21,557 bases of DNA from a virus. The notes under the pieces were generated by a model. The model was not told the origin of the DNA and did not search any database. It saw only the letters and a list, made by a program, of their open reading frames with translations. The stretch's first letter is position 1. Each line of letters begins with the position of its first letter. Shown in pieces: positions 15,135-20,994 of this stretch. A program made the position numbers and the translations under genes. The stretch lies in IMG/VR virus record IMGVR_UViG_3300027739_000030, positions 1 to 21,557 of that record. One strand, 5' to 3'.

Positions 15135-15433
15135 CGCCCGGCCTTGAGGTCGCGGATCAGCGGCAGGATGAGGTCCCAGTTCTCTTCGTTGGCTACGACA
15201 GCTACGCCGCCACAACGGCGGATGGTCTCAATCTCACGCACCTGCAGCAAGGTGGGCTTGTTCTTCCCAGCCTTACATTCGATGGCGAGAAACTTGCCGT
15301 TCACACAGCACACGATGTCCGGTACTCCGCTACGTCCGTAACCATGGGTAGCGGGGAAGAAGTAGTAGACACCCTCGCTCTTGAGGATGCCCACCACCTT
15401 GTCTTTGACTTTGCCTTCGGGGGTATTAGCCAC
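15131..15433 (-). CDS. VRR-NUC domain nuclease
   Basis: 100 aa, the usual size for stand-alone phage VRR-NUC proteins. Core: SGVPDIVCC (D39), FLAIECKAGK (E52, K54), then Q64 in TLLQVREIETI, with E6 at the N-terminus: the PD-(D/E)XK arrangement. GTG start at 15433 with CAGGAGCAAACGC upstream. These proteins are expected to be structure-specific nucleases, resolving branched DNA; they commonly accompany family A polymerases and SNF2 helicases in phages. It is the first gene after the promoter-like site at 15458-15485. Confidence 0.93.
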   Translation of the reverse strand: MANTPEGKVKDKVVGILKSEGVYYFFPATHGYGRSGVPDIVCCVNGKFLAIECKAGKNKPTLLQVREIETIRRCGGVAVVANEENWDLILPLIRDLKAGR

Positions 15434-15457
15434 GCGTTTGCTCCTGTTATACGAGTA

Positions 15458-15485
15458 CTTTTACCCCCTTATTGGACAGTGTCAA
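15458..15485 (-). promoter_or_regulatory. Candidate promoter/operator sharing TTGACACTGTC
   Basis: TTGACACTGTC (15475-15485, minus strand) repeats exactly the site at 8066-8076. TTGACA is the -35 consensus; after a 16-base spacer is TAAAAG (15463-15458), matching four of six -10 positions. The next gene begins at 15433, giving a leader of about 20 bases. The site overlaps the last codons of the 63-aa gene. It would start transcription of the VRR-NUC and polymerase genes. Confidence 0.5.
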
Positions 15486-15660
15486 GCGTCCATACCGTCA
15501 GTTCCGGAGTGTCAGTCATGGCTGTCCCTTTCGAGTTCTGCGCTGGCGATTTGTCGACACGGGCAAGATAGCCCATTGTCTTGGGGAGCTTTGCCATGGC
15601 GGTCTCGAATGCATCGACGGCACTAATCCGCCCCTGCGCGATCTTCGCTGCATCAGTCAT
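15469..15660 (-). CDS. Small hypothetical protein, last gene of accessory cassette (63 aa)
   Basis: ATG 15660 has CAGGAGCCAAGCC upstream and overlaps the previous stop by ATGA. The N-terminal half is helical (AVDAFETAMAKLPKTMGYLA); the last residues LDTVQ are encoded by the TTGACACTGTC site, so regulatory and coding DNA overlap. A second ATG at codon 48 is unsupported. No family recognised. Confidence 0.6.
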   Translation of the reverse strand: MTDAAKIAQGRISAVDAFETAMAKLPKTMGYLARVDKSPAQNSKGTAMTDTPELTVWTLDTVQ

Positions 15661-16043
15661 GGCTTGGCTCCTGCGAGGGTCAACCGTGCCATCAGGCCAC
15701 CATCATCTTGCAGTGCGTGCCGCCCCGCGTCACCCTCACTGTGGATCAATCTGGCAAGTCTCGCTTGCTCGCCATACCAAGCCAACGCCTCCCGCAACGC
15801 CTTCACCCGCTCCTCCGCCGCGCGCAGGGCTTCGGTCATGTGGGCGTTTTCGGCGGCTACGTCTTTGGTTGTCATTGGCGGCATGCCGTTGTTGAACGCA
15901 GAGACAATTTTGCGCAGGCGGGTGATTTCGGCGGCTGCTTCGTCCATTGTGCTCGTTGGGATCAACTCAACCGCGCCGACTTTATAATGTGAACGCATCC
16001 CTTGCGATGCTTCTTTCAACCGCTGCACAATATCACTCTGCAT
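15657..16043 (-). CDS. Phage helical protein of Ea22-like accessory type (128 aa)
   Basis: Start chosen at ATG 16043 because GGAGG lies five bases before it; the longer frame to 16172 overlaps the DfrB-like gene. The sequence [14 protein letters not shown], then [14 protein letters not shown] and [16 protein letters not shown], is a series of charged helices found in short accessory phage proteins ('SDIVERLR...AADEIERLR'). Coiled coil is likely from about 30 to 100. Function unknown. It follows the DfrB-like gene with an 11-base overlap. Confidence 0.68.
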   Translation of the reverse strand: MQSDIVQRLKEASQGMRSHYKVGAVELIPTSTMDEAAAEITRLRKIVSAFNNGMPPMTTKDVAAENAHMTEALRAAEERVKALREALAWYGEQARLARLIHSEGDAGRHALQDDGGLMARLTLAGAKP

Positions 16044-16494
16044 CACTGCCTCCATCCCAATCCTCAAGCGCCGCTTCCGGCCAGACTTGCACCGATCCCG
16101 GCTCAAACGCGCTGTCCACACAGTAGCCCTGCGGCGTGTGCGGGGTGCTGTAAAACCCGCAGACAGTGCCACGCCATGACGACCCGCGCTTCTTGCGCAC
16201 CTTGTCGCCTAGCTGCCAGCGGACACCGGGCGGCGGGGTCGAGAAATCACTGCCTCCTGCGGGCGGGGTGGGGAAAGCGTAGAGCGGGACAGAACGTTCG
16301 CAGCTATCGGCGGGCTCCCGGTCGTCTGTTAGCCACCAGTCGCCGTCCTCTGCGTAGTTCTTCCAAGCCACCGGCTCCTGCTGGGCTTGCTGCATCGCGG
16401 CGATGGCGGCTTGTAGCTGGGCACGAAGGCGAACAACTTCCTGCTCTGCTTTCTTGGCTCTCTCAAGCCAGCCTGCTGGTCCCATGTGGCTCAT
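16033..16494 (-). CDS. Accessory phage protein with a type B (R67/DfrB-like) dihydrofolate reductase domain
   Basis: 153 aa from ATG 16494 (AAGGAACCGAC upstream). Residues 10-40 form a coiled coil; 40-75 (EPVAW... ending VPLYAFP) is the repeat seen in Ea22-like phage accessory proteins. Residues 91-145 align well with R67-type [18 protein letters not shown] against GDRVRKKSGAAWQG, TPQGY against [18 protein letters not shown] against PGSVQIYPVAALE. By hand alignment to the sequence as I remember it, about 28 of 51 residues are identical. Known active-site residues K32 and Q67 are kept (K101, Q136), but Y69 is W138 and I68 is V137. R67 works as a homotetramer with one central pore. Whether this domain reduces dihydrofolate or is just an SH3-like binding module is unknown. 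Confidence 0.82.
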   Translation of the reverse strand: MSHMGPAGWLERAKKAEQEVVRLRAQLQAAIAAMQQAQQEPVAWKNYAEDGDWWLTDDREPADSCERSVPLYAFPTPPAGGSDFSTPPPGVRWQLGDKVRKKRGSSWRGTVCGFYSTPHTPQGYCVDSAFEPGSVQVWPEAALEDWDGGSDAE

Positions 16495-16655
16495 GTCGGT
16501 TCCTTCTTTGCTTTGGGACCAAAGCCAAGCTGCGCTCGAATTGGTTCGTGGTCCCAAAATGAACGATGGTATGATCCGGTGTAATTTTGTGGCGTCCTGC
16601 GCCCCTTAAGGTAGCCAGCCCGATGTGCTGCCCGAAGCATTGCCTCCAGTTCCAT
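16491..16655 (-). CDS. Small basic protein (54 aa), below usual ORF cut-offs
   Basis: Found by reading the 160-base gap between its neighbours. ATG at 16655 shares one base with the TGA of the previous gene, and the TGA at 16491-16493 overlaps the ATG of the DfrB-like gene as ATGA, so it exactly fills the gap. It begins [18 protein letters not shown] and continues with [20 protein letters not shown]. No family recognised. The inverted repeat 16512-16558 falls in its last third. Confidence 0.68.
   Translation of the reverse strand: MELEAMLRAAHRAGYLKGRRTPQNYTGSYHRSFWDHEPIRAQLGFGPKAKKEPT
16512..16558 (-). repeat. 10-bp inverted repeat upstream of DfrB-like gene
   Basis: TTTGGGACCA (16512-16521) and TGGTCCCAAA (16549-16558) are perfect complements with a 27-base loop. 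In the mRNA the 3' arm ends about six bases before the AAGGAACC ribosome site of the DfrB-like gene, so a stem could influence its translation. The left arm is also part of a short palindrome (CTTTGGGACCAAAG). Confidence 0.5.
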
Positions 16656-16948
16656 CACACACCCCGCGCTTTGAGTGCTGCGGCTGCGAGGGCTAGGGCC
16701 TCTATCTCCTTGCGATGCGTTCGGGCCGCGCTTGAGTGATCTGCGTAGTCCCGTGCAACATAGAGGTTATGCCCCGTGCGAGCCTCGAATTTGTCCCACT
16801 CCGGTTGCAGCAATTCCAGCATTCGTTCGCATGATGCGAGTTCGCGCTCTCTCCGCTCGATCATCTTCTCAATGACAGCGAGTTGCTCGGCGCAGTATTC
16901 CCGATCCGGCCCATCCGCGCTTTCGATGCGGGCGATTAGGTCAGTCAT
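16655..16948 (-). CDS. Hypothetical coiled-coil protein (97 aa)
   Basis: Start ATG 16948 overlaps the stop of the previous gene by eight bases and has AAAGG upstream; an ATG at 17005 would add 19 residues that overlap more. Helical and charged (EQLAVIEKMIERRERELASC, 20-39); C-terminal RTHRKEIEALALAAAALKAR. A probable antiparallel helical hairpin with the centre at HNLYVARDYADH. No known family. Confidence 0.65.
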   Translation of the reverse strand: MTDLIARIESADGPDREYCAEQLAVIEKMIERRERELASCERMLELLQPEWDKFEARTGHNLYVARDYADHSSAARTHRKEIEALALAAAALKARGV

Positions 16949-17177
16949 GGTGTTCGCCTTTCTCACTATAGCCTGCCGCGCCCCACATAGTTTTTTCGTG
17001 GTCATACGGGCGAGGGTCGCGATATTTGTGGATGCGGCAGACTTGCTGCGGGAGCAGGATGGACGGATGCGCTTTAGGCAGCTTTGTCACGCACACAGGG
17101 CAAGGCACCCCATGCTTCTGGCGCGCTTCGCGTTTTGCTTCGCGCAGTTCGCGGCACTGGTCGCCGTAATCGCTCAT
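16941..17177 (-). CDS. Small Cys/His zinc-binding-type protein (78 aa)
   Basis: ATG 17177 overlaps the previous stop (ATGA). After a basic helix (CRELREAKREARQKHG) comes CPVC (residues 26-29) followed by VCRIH (46-50), giving a C-x2-C-x16-C-x2-H pattern, a plausible zinc finger. The following YRDPRPYD is typical of this phage protein family as I remember it. No confirmed function. Confidence 0.65.
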   Translation of the reverse strand: MSDYGDQCRELREAKREARQKHGVPCPVCVTKLPKAHPSILLPQQVCRIHKYRDPRPYDHEKTMWGAAGYSEKGEHHD

Positions 17178-17572
17178 TCCCCCGACTCCCACACGATCTT
17201 GCCGCCACGAGTTGCGGCCCGCAGTCGTTCAGCAAACTCTTTGGCAACGCGAGGGAAGTATCCCTCGACCTCCACCAAGTATTCCACCAGCGGGTCGGGC
17301 TTGGCGATGATGAAGGGGGTGAGAAACTCTCCGGCACCGTTTCTGTAATATGTGTCGATAATATCCTTTGCGCGGTAGGCCACCTCACTAAACCGCTCCT
17401 TCAATTCCCGCATCTCTGCGGCGTGGTGTGATTCGGTGGCTTCTTGGGCTTCGATGGCGCGTTCCAGTTCATCGGCAGCGGCTCTTGCCAAGTTGTCACC
17501 AAGATTTGACGACAACATAGTTGAGCGGATGGACTGGATCACTGCGCGCGCCTTTGCTTCGGTATCGGTCAT
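17174..17572 (-). CDS. Hypothetical helical protein (132 aa)
   Basis: ATG 17572 with GGAGAACCCCA upstream, overlapping the previous stop by ATGA. The N-terminal part is amphipathic helix (MTDTEAKARAVIQSIRSTML) with further helices through residue 70; the C-terminal part contains PDPLVEYLVEVEGYFPRVAK. No cysteines, no membrane segment. No family recognised. Confidence 0.65.
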   Translation of the reverse strand: MTDTEAKARAVIQSIRSTMLSSNLGDNLARAAADELERAIEAQEATESHHAAEMRELKERFSEVAYRAKDIIDTYYRNGAGEFLTPFIIAKPDPLVEYLVEVEGYFPRVAKEFAERLRAATRGGKIVWESGE

Positions 17573-17745
17573 TGGGGTTCTCCCTGTCCGATGTTCTCAA
17601 CACCGATGTAGACCGGCTGCTTCAATGCAGCGTTGCACTGATATGCCGCCCGACCGCGATCCATGCAGTCCTTGAAAAGAAAGATGTTGTAAGCAATTTC
17701 GATGATGAAGAACGCTACGAACATGGCAAAAGCGATACGCCTCAT
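17569..17745 (-). CDS. Small membrane protein (58 aa), below usual ORF cut-offs
   Basis: Read directly on the minus strand between its neighbours: ATG 17745 with GGAGAACCCCA upstream, TGA at 17569-17571 overlapping the next ATG. The first 24 residues (RRIAFAMFVAFFIIEIAYNI) are basic and then hydrophobic, forming one transmembrane helix or uncleaved signal. Two cysteines (C27, C37) follow in the outer part. The fit to both neighbours makes it a convincing gene. Function unknown. Confidence 0.72.
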   Translation of the reverse strand: MRRIAFAMFVAFFIIEIAYNIFLFKDCMDRGRAAYQCNAALKQPVYIGVENIGQGEPQ

Positions 17746-18020
17746 TGGGGTTCTCCTAGTGCTGCGCGGGCGGCAAGGCGTCTGGCATTGCGAAAGTGGT
17801 CATTCGCCAGTGACGTTTGCCGCCGCACCTCCTCCTTCAACCGCGCATTCTCTGCCCGCAGTTCGCGCAGTTCGGCGGCTTGGGTTTCGATTAGATCGGC
17901 GGCTTCGCGTTCATGCTTGCGCGGTTGGCGGCGAATGACGTCCTTGTAAACGCGCCTCTTGAGCAGTTCGCCCGCCAACAGCCGCCCCAGTTCGCCAATG
18001 TCAAAACCTGATTTCGTCAT
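17742..18020 (-). CDS. Hypothetical coiled-coil protein (92 aa)
   Basis: ATG 18020 overlaps the stop of the RHH gene by ATGA. The centre, ELRELRAENARLKEEVRRQT (51-70), is a leucine-zipper-like coiled coil; the N-terminal 30 residues are GFDIGELGRLLAGELLKRRV, possibly a small helical bundle. No DNA-binding motif was identified but the basic helix KRRVYKDVIRRQPRKHER precedes the zipper, bZIP-like in order. Unknown family. Confidence 0.66.
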   Translation of the reverse strand: MTKSGFDIGELGRLLAGELLKRRVYKDVIRRQPRKHEREAADLIETQAAELRELRAENARLKEEVRRQTSLANDHFRNARRLAARAALGEPQ

Positions 18021-18175
18021 GAGTTCGCATCCTTGTACTGCTCGAGTGCCCGGCGCACAGCCACCGAGCGTACGCCCTGCTCATCGTACCAACGCAGCAG
18101 GTCCCTAGGTACGCGGACGTGCATCTCTACCAGCCGCTGCTCCGGGGGGAGCGGGGTCCGTCCCTTCTTATTCAT
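18017..18175 (-). CDS. Ribbon-helix-helix type protein (52 aa), below usual ORF cut-offs
   Basis: Filled from direct reading of the minus strand: ATG 18175 with AGGAGCAACAG upstream, TGA 18017-18019 overlapping the next ATG. EMHVRVPRDLLRWYDEQG (17-34) followed by VRSVAVRRALEQYKDA (35-50) has the order strand, helix, turn, helix of Arc/MetJ-like DNA-binding proteins. Overlaps the previous gene by eight bases. It probably binds DNA as a dimer and regulates; paired with the 73-aa gene before it, an antitoxin-like role is one possibility. Confidence 0.65.
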   Translation of the reverse strand: MNKKGRTPLPPEQRLVEMHVRVPRDLLRWYDEQGVRSVAVRRALEQYKDANS

Positions 18176-18389
18176 CTGTTGCTCCTATCTCTCGCAGCAT
18201 CCTACGTAGCTGCGTAACCTTCTGCATGAGGCCGTAGCGCCCCACCTTGGTGGAGCTGAACGGCACGAACCGCTCAACCCCACCGTAGCTCACAATGACG
18301 CGCGGATGCCTACCTGACATGTCGACCACGTAGTCGACGGTAGGCCAGCGCCTCAACTCCTTCCTGAGTGCCTCAAGGGAGTTGTTCAT
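18168..18389 (-). CDS. Small conserved phage protein, possibly HicA-like fold (73 aa)
   Basis: The start may be ATG 18389 or the adjacent GTG 18392; AGGTGA lies just before. Order: helix (LEALRKELRRWP), strand (VDYVVDMS), GRHPRVIVSY with one conserved-looking His, strand FVPFSS, then helix VTQLRRMLREIG. This resembles the small dsRBD-like fold of HicA proteins and of several phage relatives; the key His of HicA appears in GSHH, here GRH. No toxin role is claimed. Overlaps the 294-aa gene by 17 bases. Confidence 0.6.
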   Translation of the reverse strand: MNNSLEALRKELRRWPTVDYVVDMSGRHPRVIVSYGGVERFVPFSSTKVGRYGLMQKVTQLRRMLREIGATDE

Positions 18390-19257
18390 CACTCACCTGC
18401 ACCGGACGCTTGCAGTCCATGATGTACAGTGCGTCATCCGTACCTCGGGTACCAATACCCGGGACGACCTGCTTATCCGCAGCCAGCTTGAGCATACCGA
18501 CCTGCGCCTTGATGCAGTCGGGTAGCGTGTGAGTGACGTACACGTCGACGACGTCCTCCGCGAGCCAGCGCACGATGTACTTGCTACCCAGCAGCTTGAC
18601 CACGGCACCTACCTTGTTGACGAGGGCAGAGGACACCGTGTCGTACTCCACGTAGGCGGCGTAGTCGGGCAGTATCTCCGCTGATGCCTTCTTGTCTGCC
18701 TTGGAGGTCAGCGTAGCGGTGAAGGCCTCGTAGTTGTCGCGGATGAACCCAATCAGGCTGGGCTTCAGGACGTTTACGGCACGGTCGACTGCGTAGCGGG
18801 CGGTAGCTGTTTTAGCCGTTGTGTGGCTAGACACCGACGAGAACGCAATCTGGATATGCTCCGCTGGCGTAAGCGCCCTGAAGCTGCCTAGGATCAGCTT
18901 GGTTGCCTTCTTGAGGTCCTTGGTCGAGTTGACGTTACCACGCTCGCGCTTCGCCCGCAGGTCCTTGCAGTCGAAGTCGTATGACCGCACCCCGGTACGC
19001 CAGTTGTGGGACGTGCTAATGTTACCGATTACCTCACCAGCGACCTCGACCCGGAAGTCCGCGTATTCGTATGCCCCGGAGGTGGAGCCAGACGCGCTGA
19101 TGAACTGCCAGTCCGGGCGGGCACGGGACAAGGCCTCGAACAGCGGACGCATGAACGGATGGACCTTGGCGTCCACGTTGTACGCCGCGCCCTCGTAACC
19201 CTCTGCGCACTCCCGGAAGGTGTTGTACATGTCCATAGGTATCCTGATGCTACTCAT
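18373..19257 (-). CDS. Hypothetical phage protein (294 aa)
   Basis: ATG 19257 with AAGGAGCAAACTAG upstream. No recognised domain. The sequence alternates alpha and beta, with a Ser-rich stretch at STSHNWRTGVRSYDFD (about 81-96) and KRERGN(VNSTKDLKKATKL) after it; then helices and a beta-like C-terminal region with KYIVRWLAEDVVDVYVTH. It is soluble and of normal composition. It is encoded just after the 283-aa gene and a 77-aa gene; all three share the leader type or overlaps, so they are likely expressed together. Function unknown. Confidence 0.72.
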   Translation of the reverse strand: MSSIRIPMDMYNTFRECAEGYEGAAYNVDAKVHPFMRPLFEALSRARPDWQFISASGSTSGAYEYADFRVEVAGEVIGNISTSHNWRTGVRSYDFDCKDLRAKRERGNVNSTKDLKKATKLILGSFRALTPAEHIQIAFSSVSSHTTAKTATARYAVDRAVNVLKPSLIGFIRDNYEAFTATLTSKADKKASAEILPDYAAYVEYDTVSSALVNKVGAVVKLLGSKYIVRWLAEDVVDVYVTHTLPDCIKAQVGMLKLAADKQVVPGIGTRGTDDALYIMDCKRPVQVSDEQLP

Positions 19258-19483
19258 CTAGTTTGCTCCTTACTTTTATGGTTGCTGCCCACGGCTGGCG
19301 GTCCCTCAAAGCACGTGTAGCCGTTACGTAGGCATCTAGGTGGTCGTCGGCGTAGACCAACACCACGGTGTCAGGGCGGTCGTCTATAGGTATGGAGACC
19401 CACTCAGTCCAACCCCACACTTCACTCGGCCCCTCCGCATCGAATGCGACCACGTACGCGCGGGCCCAGCTGCTACCAGTCAT
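19250..19483 (-). CDS. Small hypothetical protein (77 aa)
   Basis: ATG 19483 (GGTAAGT just before it), overlapping the previous gene by 11 bases; its own end contains the leader of the next gene. Sequence SSWARAYVVAFDAEG, then VVLVYADDHLDAYVTATRAL suggests an alpha/beta fold. Acidic overall. No family recognised. Confidence 0.6.
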   Translation of the reverse strand: MTGSSWARAYVVAFDAEGPSEVWGWTEWVSIPIDDRPDTVVLVYADDHLDAYVTATRALRDRQPWAATIKVRSKLDE

Positions 19484-20324
19484 ACTTACCCAGCACCGCA
19501 TCGACCTGCGCCTTGAGGTCCGTGCGTACCCCCACGTCGCTGCGGATGTCTGCGATGTCCACGTTAGTCACAGCACGCTCGAGCTCCCGCCGCGCCATCT
19601 CCAGCTTGGGGTCCTTGGTAATGTTGAGGTGAGTGAGCAGCGAACACATCTCTGTGACGTTGGATACGAACGTAGCGTGGAAAATCTTGGATTTCTCACC
19701 CTCCGGCTCGACCAGCTTCTCGCTCATGCCAACCAGCATGCCGTGCAGCTTGGCCCATGCCGTCTGCATCGCCTCGTTGACCCGCACGTCGTACGCCGAC
19801 TCGTACTGCGCACGCAGCTCTTCCATGTCCTCGTTACCTACTTGGATACGGAAGTCGTTGGCCTCAGGGACCGGAGAGAACACGAGCCGGAAGCCGAACT
19901 TGTCCCGTACCTCGTCGGCGCTCGGGTAGTCAGCCGGATCGAACAGATCACCGAGGTGCTGCTGGGCTGCCAGCATGAGGGTGGGGTACTCTGCGAGGAA
20001 CTTGTCGACACTGGCGTTGAAGTAGTCGCGCCGGGAGTTCACCTCCTTCTTGTAGTCGAGAAACATCGACGTCGGCAGGAGCCGCGCACCTTTGTCCGAC
20101 CACGGCAAAGTTCGCCCATTGTGCCACGTCCGGCACAGAGCTGCGTAGTCGGCGATGCCCTTGCGTATGGTGGTGCCCGCCATCAGGTTCTTCTTGAACT
20201 GCCCGGCGTCGGCGGTGGCCTTGGCATCGTCAGTCACGCGGGTGGAGGCTTTGCGGTCCACCACACTCGCAGTCCATACGCTGATATTCATCTCGACCAG
20301 CATGGAGGAATTGGAAATGCTCAT
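19473..20324 (-). CDS. Conserved phage protein, possibly DUF3150-like (283 aa)
   Basis: ATG 20324 preceded by AAGGAGCAAACATC. Features I recall from a widespread phage family: an N-terminal VEMNISVWTASVVDRKAS, then QFKKNLM, LPWSDKGARLLPTSMF (about 74-89), FNASVDKFLAEYP (102-114), and DFRIQVGN in the middle; later helices end LLTHLNITKDPKLEMARREL. The order fits DUF3150-type proteins, which in some genomes accompany AAA+ ATPase and VWA genes, neither seen here. The family assignment is tentative. Soluble, mainly helical. Function unknown. Confidence 0.72.
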   Translation of the reverse strand: MSISNSSMLVEMNISVWTASVVDRKASTRVTDDAKATADAGQFKKNLMAGTTIRKGIADYAALCRTWHNGRTLPWSDKGARLLPTSMFLDYKKEVNSRRDYFNASVDKFLAEYPTLMLAAQQHLGDLFDPADYPSADEVRDKFGFRLVFSPVPEANDFRIQVGNEDMEELRAQYESAYDVRVNEAMQTAWAKLHGMLVGMSEKLVEPEGEKSKIFHATFVSNVTEMCSLLTHLNITKDPKLEMARRELERAVTNVDIADIRSDVGVRTDLKAQVDAVLGKYDW

Positions 20325-20340
20325 GATGTTTGCTCCTTGG

Positions 20341-20724
20341 TTATGGGACGTACTTCATCCCTGTTTCGACGGCGTGGTCACCCACCGGGACGATCTCTGC
20401 GTTGTGCAGACGCTCGAAATACCCCAGCCAGAACGTACTGATGTGGTGAGCGGTGCCGTCGTCCAGCGGCACCATCATGCAGACGTCGTAGTACTCGTCA
20501 GGCGCACAGGGGAGCGCCTTGAGCCTAGCGGCGAAGTCATCGTGGGTCATGGTGCTGCGGAAGTCCCGGCGTTCGTTTTCGAGGTCGGTGCGGTCCTTGA
20601 TCCAAGCAAGCGCCTGCTTGGCCACGTCAAGGTTAGCCCAACTCACACCCAGCTCGTCGACGGCAGTGTACGACGAGAACGAGTCCCCGGTCGTATAGGT
20701 AATACGGATGGTCCAACGTAGCAT
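20341..20724 (-). CDS. Hypothetical protein (127 aa)
   Basis: ATG 20724 with AAGGAGCAGTAAG upstream; the longer frame to 20760 overlaps the previous gene and is rejected. It starts with strands (RWTIRITYTTGDSFSSY), then helices, and a central PDEYYDVCMMVPLDDG and C-terminal strands. Probably a small alpha/beta domain. No family recognised. It ends 16 bases before the start of the 283-aa gene. Confidence 0.65.
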   Translation of the reverse strand: MLRWTIRITYTTGDSFSSYTAVDELGVSWANLDVAKQALAWIKDRTDLENERRDFRSTMTHDDFAARLKALPCAPDEYYDVCMMVPLDDGTAHHISTFWLGYFERLHNAEIVPVGDHAVETGMKYVP

Positions 20725-20725
20725 C

Positions 20726-20947
20726 TTACTGCTCCTTCTTGGCTCTGCGCTTATCCGCACGCTTCTGTAGTCTTCTGAGTTGCTTCATAGCGTCAACGAA
20801 CGCCGCCAGCTCGTCCATACCGACCACGTACAGGCTTCCGGTGTGCCCTTGGTAGTTGGTGTAGTAGGCCCACCACGGTCGATAGTCTGGGTCGTCAAAG
20901 CTGGTGGCCATGCGATCCAGTCTCGTTACGGTATAGGCTTCCGCCAT
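20726..20947 (-). CDS. Hypothetical small protein with basic tail (73 aa)
   Basis: ATG 20947, with AAGGGGTGA upstream. Tyr/Trp-rich N-terminal half (DPDYRPWWAYYTNYQGHTGS), then a strand VVGMDELAAFVD and a long Lys/Arg tail (KRADKRRAKKEQ) with a helix. The tail suggests RNA or DNA contact, only an inference. Follows a very stable intergenic hairpin by about 20 bases. Confidence 0.62.
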   Translation of the reverse strand: MAEAYTVTRLDRMATSFDDPDYRPWWAYYTNYQGHTGSLYVVGMDELAAFVDAMKQLRRLQKRADKRRAKKEQ

Positions 20948-20969
20948 CGGCTCACCCCTTCGTGGTTGG

Positions 20970-20989
20970 TAGGGGGCCGAAGCCCCCTA
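20970..20989 (-). other. Intergenic UUCG-tetraloop hairpin
   Basis: TAGGGGGC (20970-20977) and GCCCCCTA (20982-20989) form a perfect 8-bp stem around CGAA, i.e. C(UUCG)G on the minus-strand transcript. It lies in the 47-base gap between two genes and is not followed by a U-run, so it is more likely an mRNA processing, stability or attenuation element than a strong terminator. Confidence 0.65.
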
Positions 20990-20994
20990 CGCAG

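Noticed and set aside
19368-20441. A 357-aa plus-strand frame, the longest rightward frame here after the virion gene
   Set aside because: It spans several well-formed minus-strand genes with leaders and has antisense-type composition (His/Arg/Leu/Val).
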